Part shown: positions 9,647 to 19,921 of the stretch, piece by piece
Numbering within the stretch: the stretch's first letter is position 1
Layout: each line of letters opens with the position of its first letter
Assembly (NCBI GenBank): GCA_012274445.1
Contig: JAAROD010000093.1
Span: 496,001-560,000, forward strand
Length of the DNA: 64,000 bases
Source: Sclerotiophoma versabilis
Lineage: Eukaryota; Ascomycota; Dothideomycetes; Pleosporales; Didymellaceae
Reading direction: 5' to 3'
Position numbers and translations under genes: made by a program
The notes under the pieces: generated by a model
Told to the model about the DNA's origin: nothing
Database searches by the model: none
The model's input: the letters and a program-made list of their open reading frames with translations, nothing else

Positions 9647-10573
9647 CATCGAAGAGAAGGAAGGTGTGATGGGTTCGAAAAAGCGCAAGTTTTCTCATGT
9701 GAGGCGCAGAGGTAGGGGGCGGCAGTCAAGGGAGCGAGCTCGTATATGTTCTGGGGGCTGCGGTGGCGGCGCAGGAAGGGCGACAGAGCACACACAGCGG
9801 TGTCGAGGACGAGGGATGCTGAAAAGTTGCAGGCAACATTAATCGGGTAGAAACTTTGAGGGCAGTGTGTAGTAGAAGAGCCGTGTTTTTGGTCTGCGCT
9901 AGGAGTGCAAATTCGTTTTGCGGGACCAGTGGCATCCCGCACCGTCGCAGAGCTACTAGCGGAGCTGCTTAAGTGTGCACGCTTTCCCAGTATGAAAGAT
10001 TACAATAAAAAAGTATGTGTGGTGATGCCTATAGAACATGTTTAACGCGAAATGCCTAGTGATAGATGCTGAGCAATAACGGTGATAGTTAAAGCCCGTG
10101 CATACCGGTAATTAAGCTAAGCCAGAAATGACCGATTCGCCACCCACAGACTAAACCAAAATTACAAATGTTGTGACGTTTAGTAGGGAATATGTGAGCC
10201 ATAAGGACCTCTCGTTTGGTTGCAAGTTTGGATTAAACCTTGTTTAAATACCATATTAACCTTAGCCGGTCACCGCAAAGATCGTACAGAATGCTGCGTC
10301 TGGATGGAATAGATCCTTTCGCGAACCGCCATCCTTAGAGATGTAGCCAGCTTATCTTAGACCCCAAGAGCCTGAGTTCTCCCCGCAAGCTGAGCTTGCA
10401 AGACACGACATTCCTTAAGAAACTGGTGCTCTAACGTTAGCGGTTTGACAATACCCTGCGTATGCTCACCGTGAAGAAACTGAGATCGCGAACGCGAACG
10501 CCGCTCCATAATGACACAACCGAAGCGGACCATCGCGACGGTACCTTTGATCGGAGCATCCTCTTATAAGCTC
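9647..10573. other. No supported gene
   Basis: No domain-bearing frame. The first 80 bases are in the upstream open part of the pseudogene frame. From about 10000 to 10573 there is essentially no coding signal on either strand. Confidence 0.5.
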
Positions 10574-11314
10574 TTAACAGCTAGCGTTCAACCTTCCGGT
10601 GATTAGTATAAGAGTACCCGTATCCGCAGCTTTCGGGCTCTCACCAGTATTGTCAAGAAACTTTATAAGGTGATCAGTTCGCAAATAATCCTCTCCTTGC
10701 TCCTTGTAGGGCCTTAACCAAAGAGGATATTCAAAGTCCGTCGTATAGTATCCAGCAAATTCCCAGTCGATGATTGCAGTGATATTATAAGTATCCGGAT
10801 CAACAAAAATGTTGTGTTGACCAAGGTCATTATGACAGAACACAAAGTCTGCATCGTGTGAGGTCCTTCGTGACCATGTCGGCCGTTTGTCTCGATACGT
10901 TATTCGGCTCGGTGGGATGAGTGGTAGAGTGGCATCGACGCTGCCAGTAGTGTGGTGTCGTAGCTTGCGAAGCTGAGGTAGGACAGAAGACTCCAAGCAT
11001 TTGGCGACGTGCTCGGTAGCAGTGTCAGATGCCATGTCCTCTAGAGATATGCCTGAGACTCGCTCAGTCTTGAGGTGAAGCAAGCCATTCTTTTCATACA
11101 AGTCCAAAAACTTGGGTATGGGTATAGATGTTGTAGATGCGATGAACTTGAGCGTAGCTGCTTCGTTTTCGAGACGCTCGCGAGACCACGGGGGAATGAC
11201 CTTTCGCCCAGTAGCTATGGAGGTTGGCAGTGCCTCCTCAGGGAGTTCACTCTTGATAAATGTTGTGTCTGTCAGGGTGTACTGTCGTTCGTGGCTTTTC
11301 CAAACCTGCTCCAT
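10574..11314 (-). CDS. APH-family phosphotransferase (aminoglycoside phosphotransferase fold)
   Basis: A 246-codon single exon from the ATG at 11314 (MEQVWKSHERQ). The longer in-frame extension to 11413 would have to start at GTG and would read through a TATA-like element, so I reject it. Visible family features are RLENEAATLKFI (N-lobe helix), LKTERVSGISLEDM (hinge), the Brenner-type catalytic motif CHNDLGQHNIFVD near residue 158, and IIDWEFAGYY near residue 183, where the aspartate binds Mg. This is the fungal APH/choline-kinase-like group, usually of unknown substrate; antibiotic resistance should not be inferred. The C-terminal lobe looks shorter than usual, ending soon after EYPLWLRPY, so the protein may be slightly truncated. 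Confidence 0.85.
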   Translation of the reverse strand: MEQVWKSHERQYTLTDTTFIKSELPEEALPTSIATGRKVIPPWSRERLENEAATLKFIASTTSIPIPKFLDLYEKNGLLHLKTERVSGISLEDMASDTATEHVAKCLESSVLPQLRKLRHHTTGSVDATLPLIPPSRITYRDKRPTWSRRTSHDADFVFCHNDLGQHNIFVDPDTYNITAIIDWEFAGYYTTDFEYPLWLRPYKEQGEDYLRTDHLIKFLDNTGESPKAADTGTLILITGRLNASC

Positions 11315-11398
11315 CTTTGTGTGAGGATGGGTCCGAAGATTGTTTGATGAGGGAATGGAACGGTGCTTTTGCAAAGTATCCTTTTGTCTCACGTAAAG

Positions 11399-11408
11399 AT
11401 TATATAAG
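11399..11408 (-). promoter_or_regulatory. TATA-like element for the APH gene
   Basis: On the reverse strand the sequence CTTATATAAT lies about 90 bp upstream of the ATG at 11314. This supports the downstream start codon. Confidence 0.4.
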
Positions 11409-11414
11409 CCCACT

Positions 11415-11852
11415 TAGGCCCAACGGCACAACCACATTAAGTGGCGCAGTGTCACATTAAGTATTCTAGTTAAATATAAGGTCATATTAAAAAAACTGAA
11501 ATTCAACTATGGTTTGGGGACAAGAAAGGCCGAATACCATAACTTCTACAACTATCACGGAACGTGGGCAGTGCGCATGTGGGAAAGAGTGGAGGATTGA
11601 ACTGATTCAATAGCTATGAACGAAAGGTAGCTATATAACCATGAGGAGTGCGTAATCATATGATGTGAAGTCGAGTCGTTGGACAAGATGAGATCATAGG
11701 CTGAGCATCCCAACCTTGACCCCAAACCGTAACAATAACAAGCCCCCATACCTCCCATTTGCGCAAATATTGGCATCATCCTGGAGATGGTCCAATTAAC
11801 TGTTCACTATCAGCGAAGCAATCTGGCAAGGGGATGCGACACCATACATTGA
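11415..11852. other. No supported gene
   Basis: AT-richer spacer between the APH gene and the small Cys protein. A reverse frame at 11555-11779 has no recognisable feature. Confidence 0.5.
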
Positions 11853-12017
11853 CTATTTGACAAAATCATGTTTAACAGCTGGATATTTGTTGCAATCGGA
11901 ATGTCTGCAAACACCTGCGGGCGGACCCCCACAAACTGGGCACTCTGGAGCAGTCCTGGAGACATCTTGGAGGCAATGATTGCATTGCGTTTTCTTCGTG
12001 GGTGTAATTGGAGGCAT
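11853..12017 (-). CDS. Tiny cysteine-rich (CxxC) protein, 54 aa
   Basis: From ATG 12017 the frame encodes MPPITPTKKTQCNHCLQD, then ECPVCGGPP, then GVCRHSDCNKY. Two CxxC knuckles (CNHC, CPVC) spaced by about ten residues look like a small zinc-ribbon. The leader before the ATG is CT-rich and contains no other ATG nearby, which supports the start. It sits on one side of the minisatellite, with another tiny CxxC protein on the other side. Function unknown; a chance ORF cannot be excluded at this length. Confidence 0.45.
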   Translation of the reverse strand: MPPITPTKKTQCNHCLQDVSRTAPECPVCGGPPAGVCRHSDCNKYPAVKHDFVK

Positions 12018-12425
12018 GATAAGCTTGGGCTGGGCTTTGAGGATCGGGCGAAGATACAGAAGCGTGTGAAGAAGGTGGAGTGACGAGTGTCGTGAGGTAG
12101 TGATGCTCAAATATGGGAGGTCAGTCAGTCATTTATGCATTTCGTGGGCTTTTTCTACCACCAGTCGAGCGCTGATGCGAAACTCGATTAGGCACCAAGT
12201 CAAGCCCTTCCTGCAGATTACCTTGGGCGGTCGTGGTCACTGACGAGATTTGACGCGGGATAGCGAACTTGTGGACGCATGGCGATTTCTTCACGAGCGC
12301 ACCCATGCAATCAACAGCGTCAATCCTACACGAAGACGTTCTGCACGAGTGGTAGTGCCAGGCGCAGCGGACGGTGACCTGATCGCGATGCATGCGGACC
12401 ACATCCAGGGATGCATAATAGCAGT
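12018..12425. other. No supported gene
   Basis: Spacer between the small CxxC gene and the tandem repeat; no coding signal with support. Confidence 0.4.
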
Positions 12426-12760
12426 GCTAAGAGCGGGTGCTAAGAGCGGGTGCTAAGAGCGGGTGCTAAGAGCGGGTGCTAAGAGCGGGTGCTAAGAGCG
12501 GGTGCTAAGAGCGGGTGCTAAGAGCGGGTGCTAAGAGCGGGTGCTAAGAGCGGGTGCTAAGAGCGGGTGCTAACAGCGGTGCTAACAGCGGTGCTAACAG
12601 CGGTGCTAACAGCGGTGCTAACAGCGGTGCTAACAGCGGTGCTAACAGCGGTGCTAACAGCGGTGCTAACAGCGGTGCTAACAGCGGTGCTAACAGCGGT
12701 GCTAACAGCGGTGCTAACAGCGGTGCTAACAGCGGTGCTAACAGCGGTGCTAACCGCGGC
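12426..12760 (+). repeat. Minisatellite: eleven 13-bp units followed by fifteen 12-bp units
   Basis: From 12426 the unit GCTAAGAGCGGGT repeats eleven times (13-bp period). From 12569 it changes to GCTAACAGCGGT, repeated fifteen times (12-bp period) and ending in a variant at 12749. The 12-bp block is a multiple of three and gives an uninterrupted Gly-Ala-Asn-Ser repeat on the plus strand (12554-12883) and Leu-Ala-Pro-Leu on the minus strand; the 13-bp block keeps no frame. No leader, start context or splice structure supports real translation. The two blocks differ by one deleted G and a G-to-C change, as if one mutant unit had been amplified. Confidence 0.95.
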
Positions 12761-12943
12761 GGAAACAGCAATGGGGCTAACAATGGTGGTAGCAGATGCG
12801 ATCTCGCTGGATTCGCTTTACCCTCGTCATCGGCAACTGAAGATAGCCAAAAAGCATTGTTAATTCTTCCTATGTTATCCTAGGCCCAAATCTCACTCTA
12901 GTCAAGCCATAAAACGAACTCGTAGCGCGCATGATTGCATTGG

Positions 12944-13048
12944 CTATTTTGAGTTGGACGAGGTCTCAGCGCCTGTGCCATGACAGGCACCGCAATCGTA
13001 ATTGCCTTGTTTGCCAGTGCCGCTGCAGATGGGACAGTTATCTGACAT
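12944..13048 (-). CDS. Tiny DnaJ-type zinc-finger-like protein, 34 aa
   Basis: From ATG 13048: MSDNCPICSGTGKQGNYDCG then ACHGTGAETS. It contains two CxxCxGxG elements, CPICSGTG and CGACHGTG, which is the signature of the DnaJ/Hsp40 cysteine-rich zinc domain (half of the usual four). The ORF is only 34 codons, but the motif match is exact and unlikely by chance. It may be an independent zinc microprotein, or the remnant of a larger DnaJ-like gene. It lies on the far side of the minisatellite from the other CxxC microprotein, on the same strand. Confidence 0.5.
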   Translation of the reverse strand: MSDNCPICSGTGKQGNYDCGACHGTGAETSSNSK

Positions 13049-13376
13049 GTTTGTTGTGTGTTTGAGACCTATGAATTAGTTAGCATTTTGAATACATTAG
13101 AGCATGCCAGAAAGGGATTACTTCTCGGACGGCGTGATGGGTGGAGTATTGAAGCTTCGCTGAACTCGATGCTCAGACGTTCGCAGAGAATTGTGGCGAT
13201 GATAGATTATTTAGTTTCAGAGAAAAGTATTTGAGTTACTGGACCTCTTTTATTGTCGCTTCCTTGCTTCGAGACATCAAACGTGGCCGAGTCGGCTGAT
13301 CGAATATTAGCTGGCTCGCCTGGCACCTGACCGCCCTAGCGCTCCGCTCAACCACTGGCTCACCTCCGACATCGAC
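13049..13376. other. Upstream region of the C2H2 gene
   Basis: No coding signal. It contains the divergent 5' flanks of the DnaJ-like microgene and the 13377 gene. Confidence 0.4.
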
Positions 13377-14531
13377 ATGAGCATCTACTTTGCCATCTCA
13401 ACAATGTCGTGCACTTCAAATCAGCAATTGAACTGCCAGAGTTGTAACAGCTTGCGTATCAATGCCGAAACATTATGCGAGCTCTTTCGAGCCGTCCAAT
13501 CGCTACAAACGATTTTCACCAGCATCCAGCCCTTGATTAGCGGTCTCCAGCCTCTGATGAACAACATCCAGCAATTCTCATCAGACTCAACCCCCACTTT
13601 TGCGGACGATAATGATGGTATCCAAAGCGAATCTGAAGATGATGGCACTGTTGAGCCTGGCGCTGAGGACGATAGCTCATACCACAGCACTGACCGTTCC
13701 GCATCAACAATGCTTTGCTGTCCCCACCCAACCTGCGCAAACAAGCCGCGCACGTACACCCAAAACAGTAGTCTAGTCCGCCACTTTGGCGAACGTAAGC
13801 CTTTCTCTCGATTCTAGAGATTACTTGACGTATACTAATGAAGTTCTTTTATGTAGACATTGAGTGCAACGAGAAGTGTCTCCTGTGTGGGGCGCCGAGC
13901 ACTACCGTTCGAACTTGGTTGAATCATTACGAGAAGTGCAACAAGAAACCAGGCAACGCGAGATTATCCGACGTAATAAGTAGAAAGAGAGATGTAGTCA
14001 AGATCAGGAAACAGGAGCTCGACAAGGCGTGTCACAGCAATATAAAAGCAGGCAATAGAGTTGATGACGGGAATGGCGGCGTAAAGCGAAAGGCTGAAAA
14101 TACTGGGTCACTACCACAAAGGCGCCGATTTGGCGTAGGGAGTATTGGGTCAAACACAAATTACAGGGCTGTTACAATGGGTATGAGTATCCCCATAGTC
14201 TGGTTTCATTGTACTCAAACTACCCGTAGAGTCGAGAGCCACACCATTTGACGATAATCCTCCGTGGAATGGATACGGTGATCAATTTTCTTTCACAAAT
14301 AGCCAGATGCCTGGCATTCCTATAGCGATCGATGAGGTTATTCCCCAAGATATGCAGTGGCCGACTGGACAGTGGCCGCCTCGAGCAGGTATATTCTATG
14401 GACAAACCGTAGACTGGGGTAACGGTCAGCCTATACAGTATGCAAGCGAACAGACTCCTCTGGTTTTCGATGGCGCGAATCTCTCGCAGAACCAATCCCT
14501 GTCGACAAGTGGTGGTAGACTATTGGGGTAG
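13377..14531 (+). CDS. C2H2 zinc-finger-like protein, 347 aa, three exons
   Basis: Exons are 13377-13794, 13857-14180 and 14230-14531. Intron 1 (GAAC|GTAAGC ... TATACTAATG ... GTAG) and intron 2 (ATGG|GTATGA ... CCGTAG) keep the frame. Residues about 118-160 carry CPHPTCANKPRTYTQNSSL then VRHFGEHIECNEKC: a C-x4-C ... H-x3-H finger completed exactly across intron 1, followed by a second Cys/His cluster (CLLCGAPS ... NHYEKC). The middle is basic with an SRKR-type nuclear signal, and the C-terminus is Pro/Gly/Gln-rich. This layout is common in fungal C2H2 transcription-factor-like proteins. The 3' end overlaps the convergent gene 14520-15331 by 12 bases. Confidence 0.7.
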
Positions 14532-15331
14532 CGTAGTGCTAGCGATAGATTTCTCCTCGACGAACTCAACATTCATGACGATTTTCTCCCCATTCATTTC
14601 CTCCACCTTCGCCATTACGCCCGTCTCTCTTGGGAGGCGCATCTTAGCCCAGACTTCGACCTCTTCTTTTACGGCAAATCCGACGATAATTGCCTGTCCG
14701 TTAATTATCCGGAAAGCAAGTCTGCCATCAATAATTGCACTACAGGATTGTTAGAAGTTTCATAGTGGAACCTAGATGAGTCTCCTTACAAACCGCCGTC
14801 TTTCATTGTGACCTCACACGACTCAATGCCCTCTCTTTCTAGGCTCTCTGGTGGGACCTGCAACAACCCGATCCTAGCAATGCGGGCTTGTAGAAAGTGC
14901 AAGTGCGAGCGCTTGTAGAAGACTACAGTAGAACCCCTGGGTAAGAGCAGGACGAGTAGGACGTTCACATTTTGTTTTCCTTCATTCTTCTCGTCGGAAT
15001 TTTCGCTTGGCTTGTTGAAAGGGTTGTTCAGGAAGGTGAAAATAGTATCCGGCCGTGAGCCATAGACTTTCAATAGGCCTAAGCCTGAGCGTTCAAAAAA
15101 CGACTCTATGACGCATCGAATACGCTATGAATTATTAGATATACCATGTAACCTCTGTGCTTCACTTACCTCGTCTTGGAGGGTACTGATTCGACAGAAG
15201 TCGAGACCTTCTACCGTTTGGAAGGGAAACCGTTTCTCCTTGATCTCTTGGAATCTCCTTCCAACTTCTGGGTCGTCTAAGAAGAATACCCCTTCCTCTA
15301 TAAGGCACACCTCCGACTGTGATAGAGCCAT
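14520..15331 (-). CDS. Hypothetical protein of a fungal-restricted family, 231 aa, three exons
   Basis: Exons (reverse strand) are 15331-15170, 15103-14790 and 14739-14520. The donors are GAG|GTAAGT and TT|GTAAGG, the acceptors ATAGAG and CTGTAG, and the total is 696 nt, in frame throughout. The protein starts MALSQSEVCLIEEGVFFLDD, continues FFERSGLGLLKVYGSRPDTI, has a beta-rich centre (VLLVLLLPRGSTVVFYKRSH) and ends with a repeated strand pattern, FAIIDGRLAFRIINGQ and EVEVWAKMRLP. It resembles, from memory, uncharacterised ascomycete proteins with a double-stranded beta-helix look, but catalytic 2-oxoglutarate residues are not obvious. There may be further 5' exons. No single long ORF marks it, so it is easily missed. 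Confidence 0.6.
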
Positions 15332-15586
15332 TCGATGCGCTTTTGCTCATATGGTGAGGTTGGACACTTCAGCGCGGGGCAAGAGCCAAGGCTGCTACCC
15401 CTCCAAAAACTTCAGTTGACGACCGGAAAGTTCCGTTCGCCAACCTACCGAGGTCGGTCACCCGATGAGCTACCAGACCAAGATTAGCACCCCAGGAAAA
15501 TGAGGCTGTATCACCACCCACAATAGCTATTATTACGGTTTTTCGTGATGTTGTTGCAAGAAGATGCTTGCGATCAACTTGTGCTA

Positions 15587-15901
15587 TTAAAATTTTCGAG
15601 GAAGCCTGGGCGACGGGCTGGGCGCCACAGGTGCAGCTGCAGCACCACTACTCGCCTGCAACACGACGCCGCTTCTGATCTTTTGGTGCATGCGATGGTG
15701 AAGTGCTTCTGTAACCTCTTTCCCAAGGTTGTTTCGAAAAGACACGTTGTGATCGGGAGTGATGCCGATGAGGAAGCCCTGGTGTCTGCGGGCCAGCGTC
15801 GCGCAACTGACACCAAACTGCGCGGCGACCTTCCGGTATGGAAAAAATGCGCTGTCTTTGCGCAATTCGATGGTTCTAATCGCGTCGTGAATTGGGTTCA
15901 T
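15587..15901 (-). pseudogene. Pogo/Fot1-type transposase fragment (psq-like HTH)
   Basis: From ATG 15901 the frame reads MNPIHDAIRTIELRKDS, then FPYRKVAAQFGVSCATLARR then HQG. That is the N-terminal Psq/HTH DNA-binding helix-turn-helix of fungal pogo-like transposases, whose usual form is 'YxKVAxxFGVxRTTLSRRHQG'. After about 45 residues the similarity is lost and the frame ends at 104 codons in low-complexity Ala/Pro/Ser sequence. The CENP-B HTH and DDE domains are missing, so this is a truncated relic, not an active element. Confidence 0.6.
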
Positions 15902-17023
15902 GGTGGCGGAGATATCGCGTGTTAAGCTCGGGTGGTTGTTGTTATTATGATGTTGGGGTGGCTCATTGGCTGTCTTGGCTCATCAGGTGGCCGACATCGG
16001 TACAGTAGTTAAGCTCGTCGAGTTCGCTTGACTTGCAACCTCGATATCACGCCCCGCCTCGCCTCGAATTTGATGTACAACACTATATTGCACTTCACGA
16101 GTGCCACGTGCGACCTGCAGGAGCAAGCTTCCTAGGCAAAAGGTGCGGTGGAGACAGGTTCGGTGGAAACAGGCGCGGTGGAAACAGGTACGGTAAAACA
16201 GATGCGAACAGGCCAATGTGCATCCTCCCGAGCGGTCTCGCCTTGCTGCGGGTTGATCTATGAGGACGCCGAATCGGACGGACGTAAGACAAGATGAGTC
16301 CTCTTCAGCATGGTAGGTCCGAGGTATCGAACGCACCCTTCAACGTTCCCTGACATGCATCTCGATGGACAGTCTAGTGTAATATACACGCTGAAAGATC
16401 TGCCGCCTCGATCCACGCCGAGACCGCAAGTGCCTTCACACCTGCAGACGCTGCAGATGTAGCGGTATGGAGCGTGCATCTTGGTGTAATCCAAGAGCAT
16501 GGCACTTGCTTGCCTCTTCTGCAGACGGCTGATCGTAACAACGTGGAGAGGAGGCGTGGTTGTAGGCAATGGAAGGAGAATCGAGCGCGTCTAGGATCTT
16601 AAGTGTTGGTATAAAGACCTGCCTTCAATGCTCATTCTTCAATCTTGCAAACCGTCTATCCCCATCGCGGTGTGTTCTGCTACACCCAAGCCACTTCTTC
16701 ATCTACGTATCCTTTAGACTATCATACTGCCTTATCTGCTCAAGAGCATCTCCAACACCTTTTCCCCCTATCCTTCCGGCGGGAGCGTAGCATCCAAGTT
16801 GCTCGCATGCCCCTAGCTTCCGTTGCACCCACTATCGAATATAAGCCCATCGGTCGGTGATCAGACCAAAGCAGGTAGGGGCCATGATACTATCCCGTTC
16901 GATATGCTGACAAAATTGCCTTTGTAGCTTCGCTTCACCGTTTGGGCCGGCTTCCCTATCTCGAGGATCTCGTCTCGAGCTTCTGATCACTCAGTGCGGT
17001 TTACATAGCCTCGTCGATTCACT
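15902..17023. other. No supported gene
   Basis: Frames on both strands (for example 16258-16569 -) have no recognised domain. The stretch around 16500-16540 resembles 8303-8345, which suggests decayed repeats. A small tandem repeat lies at 16142-16200. The last 150 bases have a CT-rich leader before the ATG at 17024. Confidence 0.4.
16142..16200 (+). repeat. Short tandem repeat, four units of about 15 bp
   Basis: Units begin at 16142, 16157, 16172 and 16187 and read approximately GGTNCGGTGGAAACA, the last one with a base deleted. No coding role is apparent. Confidence 0.8.
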
Positions 17024-17251
17024 ATGTCCAGCACTAATACCACACCTTCCACGAACGCATCCTCGTCTTCTGGTGAGCAGTCTGCGAACCCTACCAATAT
17101 CAACGGAGCAAGTGGAGGCAGCAACACCCAAGCTAGAGACATTGCATCAGAAAGTTCGGTGGGGGCGACGAAGCTGAGTACTTATATTTGCACTACCGAT
17201 TCATCAATGGATGACCAACAGACGTGGAACGCTACCTCGTATCGATCCTAG
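17024..17251 (+). CDS. Short Ser/Asn/Thr-rich ORF, 75 aa
   Basis: ATG 17024 follows a leader with good context and encodes a low-complexity Ser/Thr/Asn-rich peptide (SSTNTTPSTNASSSS). No domain. It could be the first exon of a longer gene or a chance ORF upstream of 17429; I could not find a splice join that continues it. Confidence 0.25.
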   Translation: MSSTNTTPSTNASSSSGEQSANPTNINGASGGSNTQARDIASESSVGATKLSTYICTTDSSMDDQQTWNATSYRS

Positions 17252-17428
17252 CTGGAAATACGTGCTTGGAGTTGTTGTTCGAAATGTGTAGTGCCAAGTT
17301 GGCCTTGGCAAGCATGTCATGTGATAAAAATGACGCAACCGAATGAGTCATTGTCTTAGTTCAGTTTTGTTCCAACACTATAGCCATATAATACATGGAG
17401 TCTTGCAGAGACGTTCTGCTTTCATCTC

Positions 17429-18015
17429 ATGTTAGAAGCTGCTTCCATGACGTTGCATATCACCTTTGTGCCCTCGACACCACGGCTGAATGCACTCGCT
17501 GCTACTATAATTCTCGATGACCGCCGTCCATTTCCTGTGGAGGAGGGAACCCGCCTAGATCAGTATGCGCATTCGTCAGGCTTGGATGATATCAAGAAGG
17601 AGATTATTCGCATGGTATGCTTGCATGTATCACTTTCGAGGGTCCCGCTAATATGTCTGAGGGCCTGAAGATTAAAGCTAAAGTGCAAGGGCTAGAAGTG
17701 CAACTTCCAATCACGAAGCCTATGGCACTCCTCCACATATCTGGCTGCTTGACCACTGGAGAATTCGAGATCGCCATAATCAAGATTCTTATGAGCTCTG
17801 AAAAGATCAGCGGGAAAACATTGAAAACCTGGCACGTAGGGGACAGCAACCCTCAGGTGACCGAACTCAGCTCAGACTTGATTATTATCTACCCTAATGT
17901 CCGCTACGAAATGCCGGAAGACGTTCCATTTTGCCCACTATTCAGTCAAGTCTCCTCTGGAGCCCAAACCGTCTCCCATTCCCGAATATCCTCAACCATC
18001 TCTGGATCAATGTAG
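17429..18015 (+). CDS. Hypothetical protein, 179 aa, two exons
   Basis: Exon 1 17429-17614 ends ATG|GTATGC; the intron has CGCTAAT and ends TGAG at 17661; exon 2 is 17662-18015; phase 0. The product (for example VEEGTRLDQYAHSSGLDDIK and LKIKAKVQGLEVQLPITK) is well balanced, with alternating hydrophobic residues that suggest a folded alpha/beta protein, but I recognise no family. A second start is possible at 17447. Its last 70 bases overlap the 3' coding end of the convergent gene 17946-19921. Confidence 0.5.
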
Positions 18016-19921
18016 TCGCTCAACCTTATAGGTGCACTACTTTCGAAACCTTTGCTGCATTCTTCGCCGATTCGACCAAATATGTTCGGTTTCGGTATAA
18101 TCCCAGCTCCAGAGTCCAGTTCAATATGGTTTAGCGTTGAGGTATAGGTTGGGGTTGGAGTTGGTAGACGTTGCTCATAAGCTCTGTCGAGAAGAGAAGA
18201 CTCTGAAGAACTGTGTTCATTAATAGGTTGCATAGAATTTCCTGTAGAATCTACAATTGTAAGATTGTCTGTGATCCCACACCTGAGGCCGTCGACAGTG
18301 GTGGCGGTAGATGGACCCGGGAGAGCATCATGATTTGCGGTAGTGTTCGTGTGGATCGTACCGTCGTTGTTCGAACTTGCAGCACCGTTCGCTCCCCTCC
18401 CTGTAAGACTGTTTTCTGATTCGATATGGAAAGTTGGGCTAGCATTCCTGCGCTCTGTTGGTGCAGAGTTGTGCTGTTGCTCAGGGTGAATGGAGGTGTC
18501 CGTTGAGAAGTGCTGGCCCTCTGCTTGGGCTGTACTCCTATTACTCTCTCGCATTGGGACTGGGAATACCGCCGGATTTTGTAGGCTTTCATTTCCGGAG
18601 ACTTTCCGTCGTTTGGCGGTATTAGCGCATGTCTCTGCAGCATGATATGATTGCTGGCTTTGTAGAGCGTGAAAGAAGGGTATAGGTCCTTGCGGATCAG
18701 GAGACATAGTATGGGAGGGTGGTCTGACATCAATTCCAGACCCAAGTCTAGCTGGTGATTGCGAACGAGTGCGCCTGAGATGTTCGCTGCTGCCCAAGCT
18801 GGCGAGGTTTGGCAGTATCTTGCCATCTTGGACAAGTAAGCTGGTATCCACGTAACGGCAAACTAGCTTTGTTAAGCGGGTGCGTTTTTGAACGATTTCT
18901 ACCACGTTCATGTTCTGGGCGAGAAGCTGGTTGGTAAGGTATTCCGTTACTTCAAAATCAAGAGCCCTAGATCGTCTTTCAAGATCTGGTAAGTGCTCCC
19001 TGAAGTAATTGCACAGCAGCTGAATATCCTCTTTCGGAAGACTTTCTGTGCTGCGACACGTTAGACAGCAATGAAAATCAGGCGGCTCTGTACTTACTCT
19101 GACTTCGTCCCAGCTATTGAAAGCAAAAAGCCTGGACCTCCCTGTTCTGCAAGTTCGAGATACACAGAAGAGTGGAGGTACATCTTTGTGACAGCGTCCT
19201 TTGTCGTTTTGTGTGCCTTAGCTACCGCCTCAAACGCATATGTTTTGCCCTTCTGGCCCTTTTTGAGCGGTAAGTCCGATGATGCTGCACATTGATCGAT
19301 TGAATGACCGAATAAGATAAGTTGAAGGCGGTACCATGAACCAGCTTGATTTGAGTGCTTATGTATCTCTTGGTATATCGCCTGTGCCTGTGCAATCGGA
19401 TCCGTCGAAGTAGAGCGTTTAGTAGACTTGAGTAAATCGAGTTTTTGCGTCGAATTAGTGTCAGCAGTGCGTAGAGCGATCCTACTCAGTCTTTGTGACC
19501 TTGTATTATTCGAGATACGTTGGAAGTACGTTTCATGTGGGTTGGGAACGTTCTGTGGCTGGTGTGTCGGCTTAGGAGTATTTTGTGGCTGGTGTGGGGG
19601 TGTTAAAGCTACATTAGCGTCGTCGGTCGAATTCCGGAGTTCTTGGATGACTTGAAATACGTCGTGAGCGCTGGTTTCTTCTGGAAGAAATTTACACCAC
19701 TCAAGTAAACTTCCTTTTCGTACGAATTGACGGAAACATGCAAACAGAACCTTAACGCTATTAATTTACCAAATAACACTGCCTCGCAAGGTTATACTCA
19801 CTTCGTTCTTGATGACATGGGATGGTTTGCATCGATTCAATGCTTTTACTAAGTCGTTCTGAGTAGGAAGGCTCATTTTCGGTCTTCGCAGAAGGGGGGC
19901 GTTGAGGTTCGCCAGTGCCAT
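17946..19921 (-). CDS. Hypothetical protein, 625 aa, three exons
   Basis: Exons (reverse strand) are 19921-19802, 19750-19098 and 19050-17946. Donors GAA|GTGAGT and GA|GTAAGT, acceptors GTTAAG and TCGCAG with branch TCTAAC, total 1878 nt in frame. The N-terminal 300 residues look folded, including SWYRLQLILFGHSID, LPLKKGQKGKTYAFEAVAK and YLELAEQGGPGFLLS. The C-terminal half is a long disordered Ser/Thr/Pro/Asn-rich region with a basic KRRK patch. A folded module plus a disordered nuclear-type tail suggests a regulatory or chromatin protein, but no named domain is seen. The 3' end overlaps the convergent gene 17429-18015. Confidence 0.65.

Noticed and set aside
12426..12760. CRISPR-like array
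   Set aside because: There are no unique spacers between units; it is a head-to-tail minisatellite in a eukaryote.
12554..12883. Gly-Ala-Asn-Ser repeat protein
   Set aside because: The frame exists only because the 12-bp minisatellite unit is a multiple of three; there is no leader, domain or splice evidence.
15420..15490. Possible tRNA (TAGCTC-like D-arm sequence on the reverse strand)
   Set aside because: The D-arm has no pairing partner, and no anticodon or T-arm consistent with a cloverleaf could be drawn.
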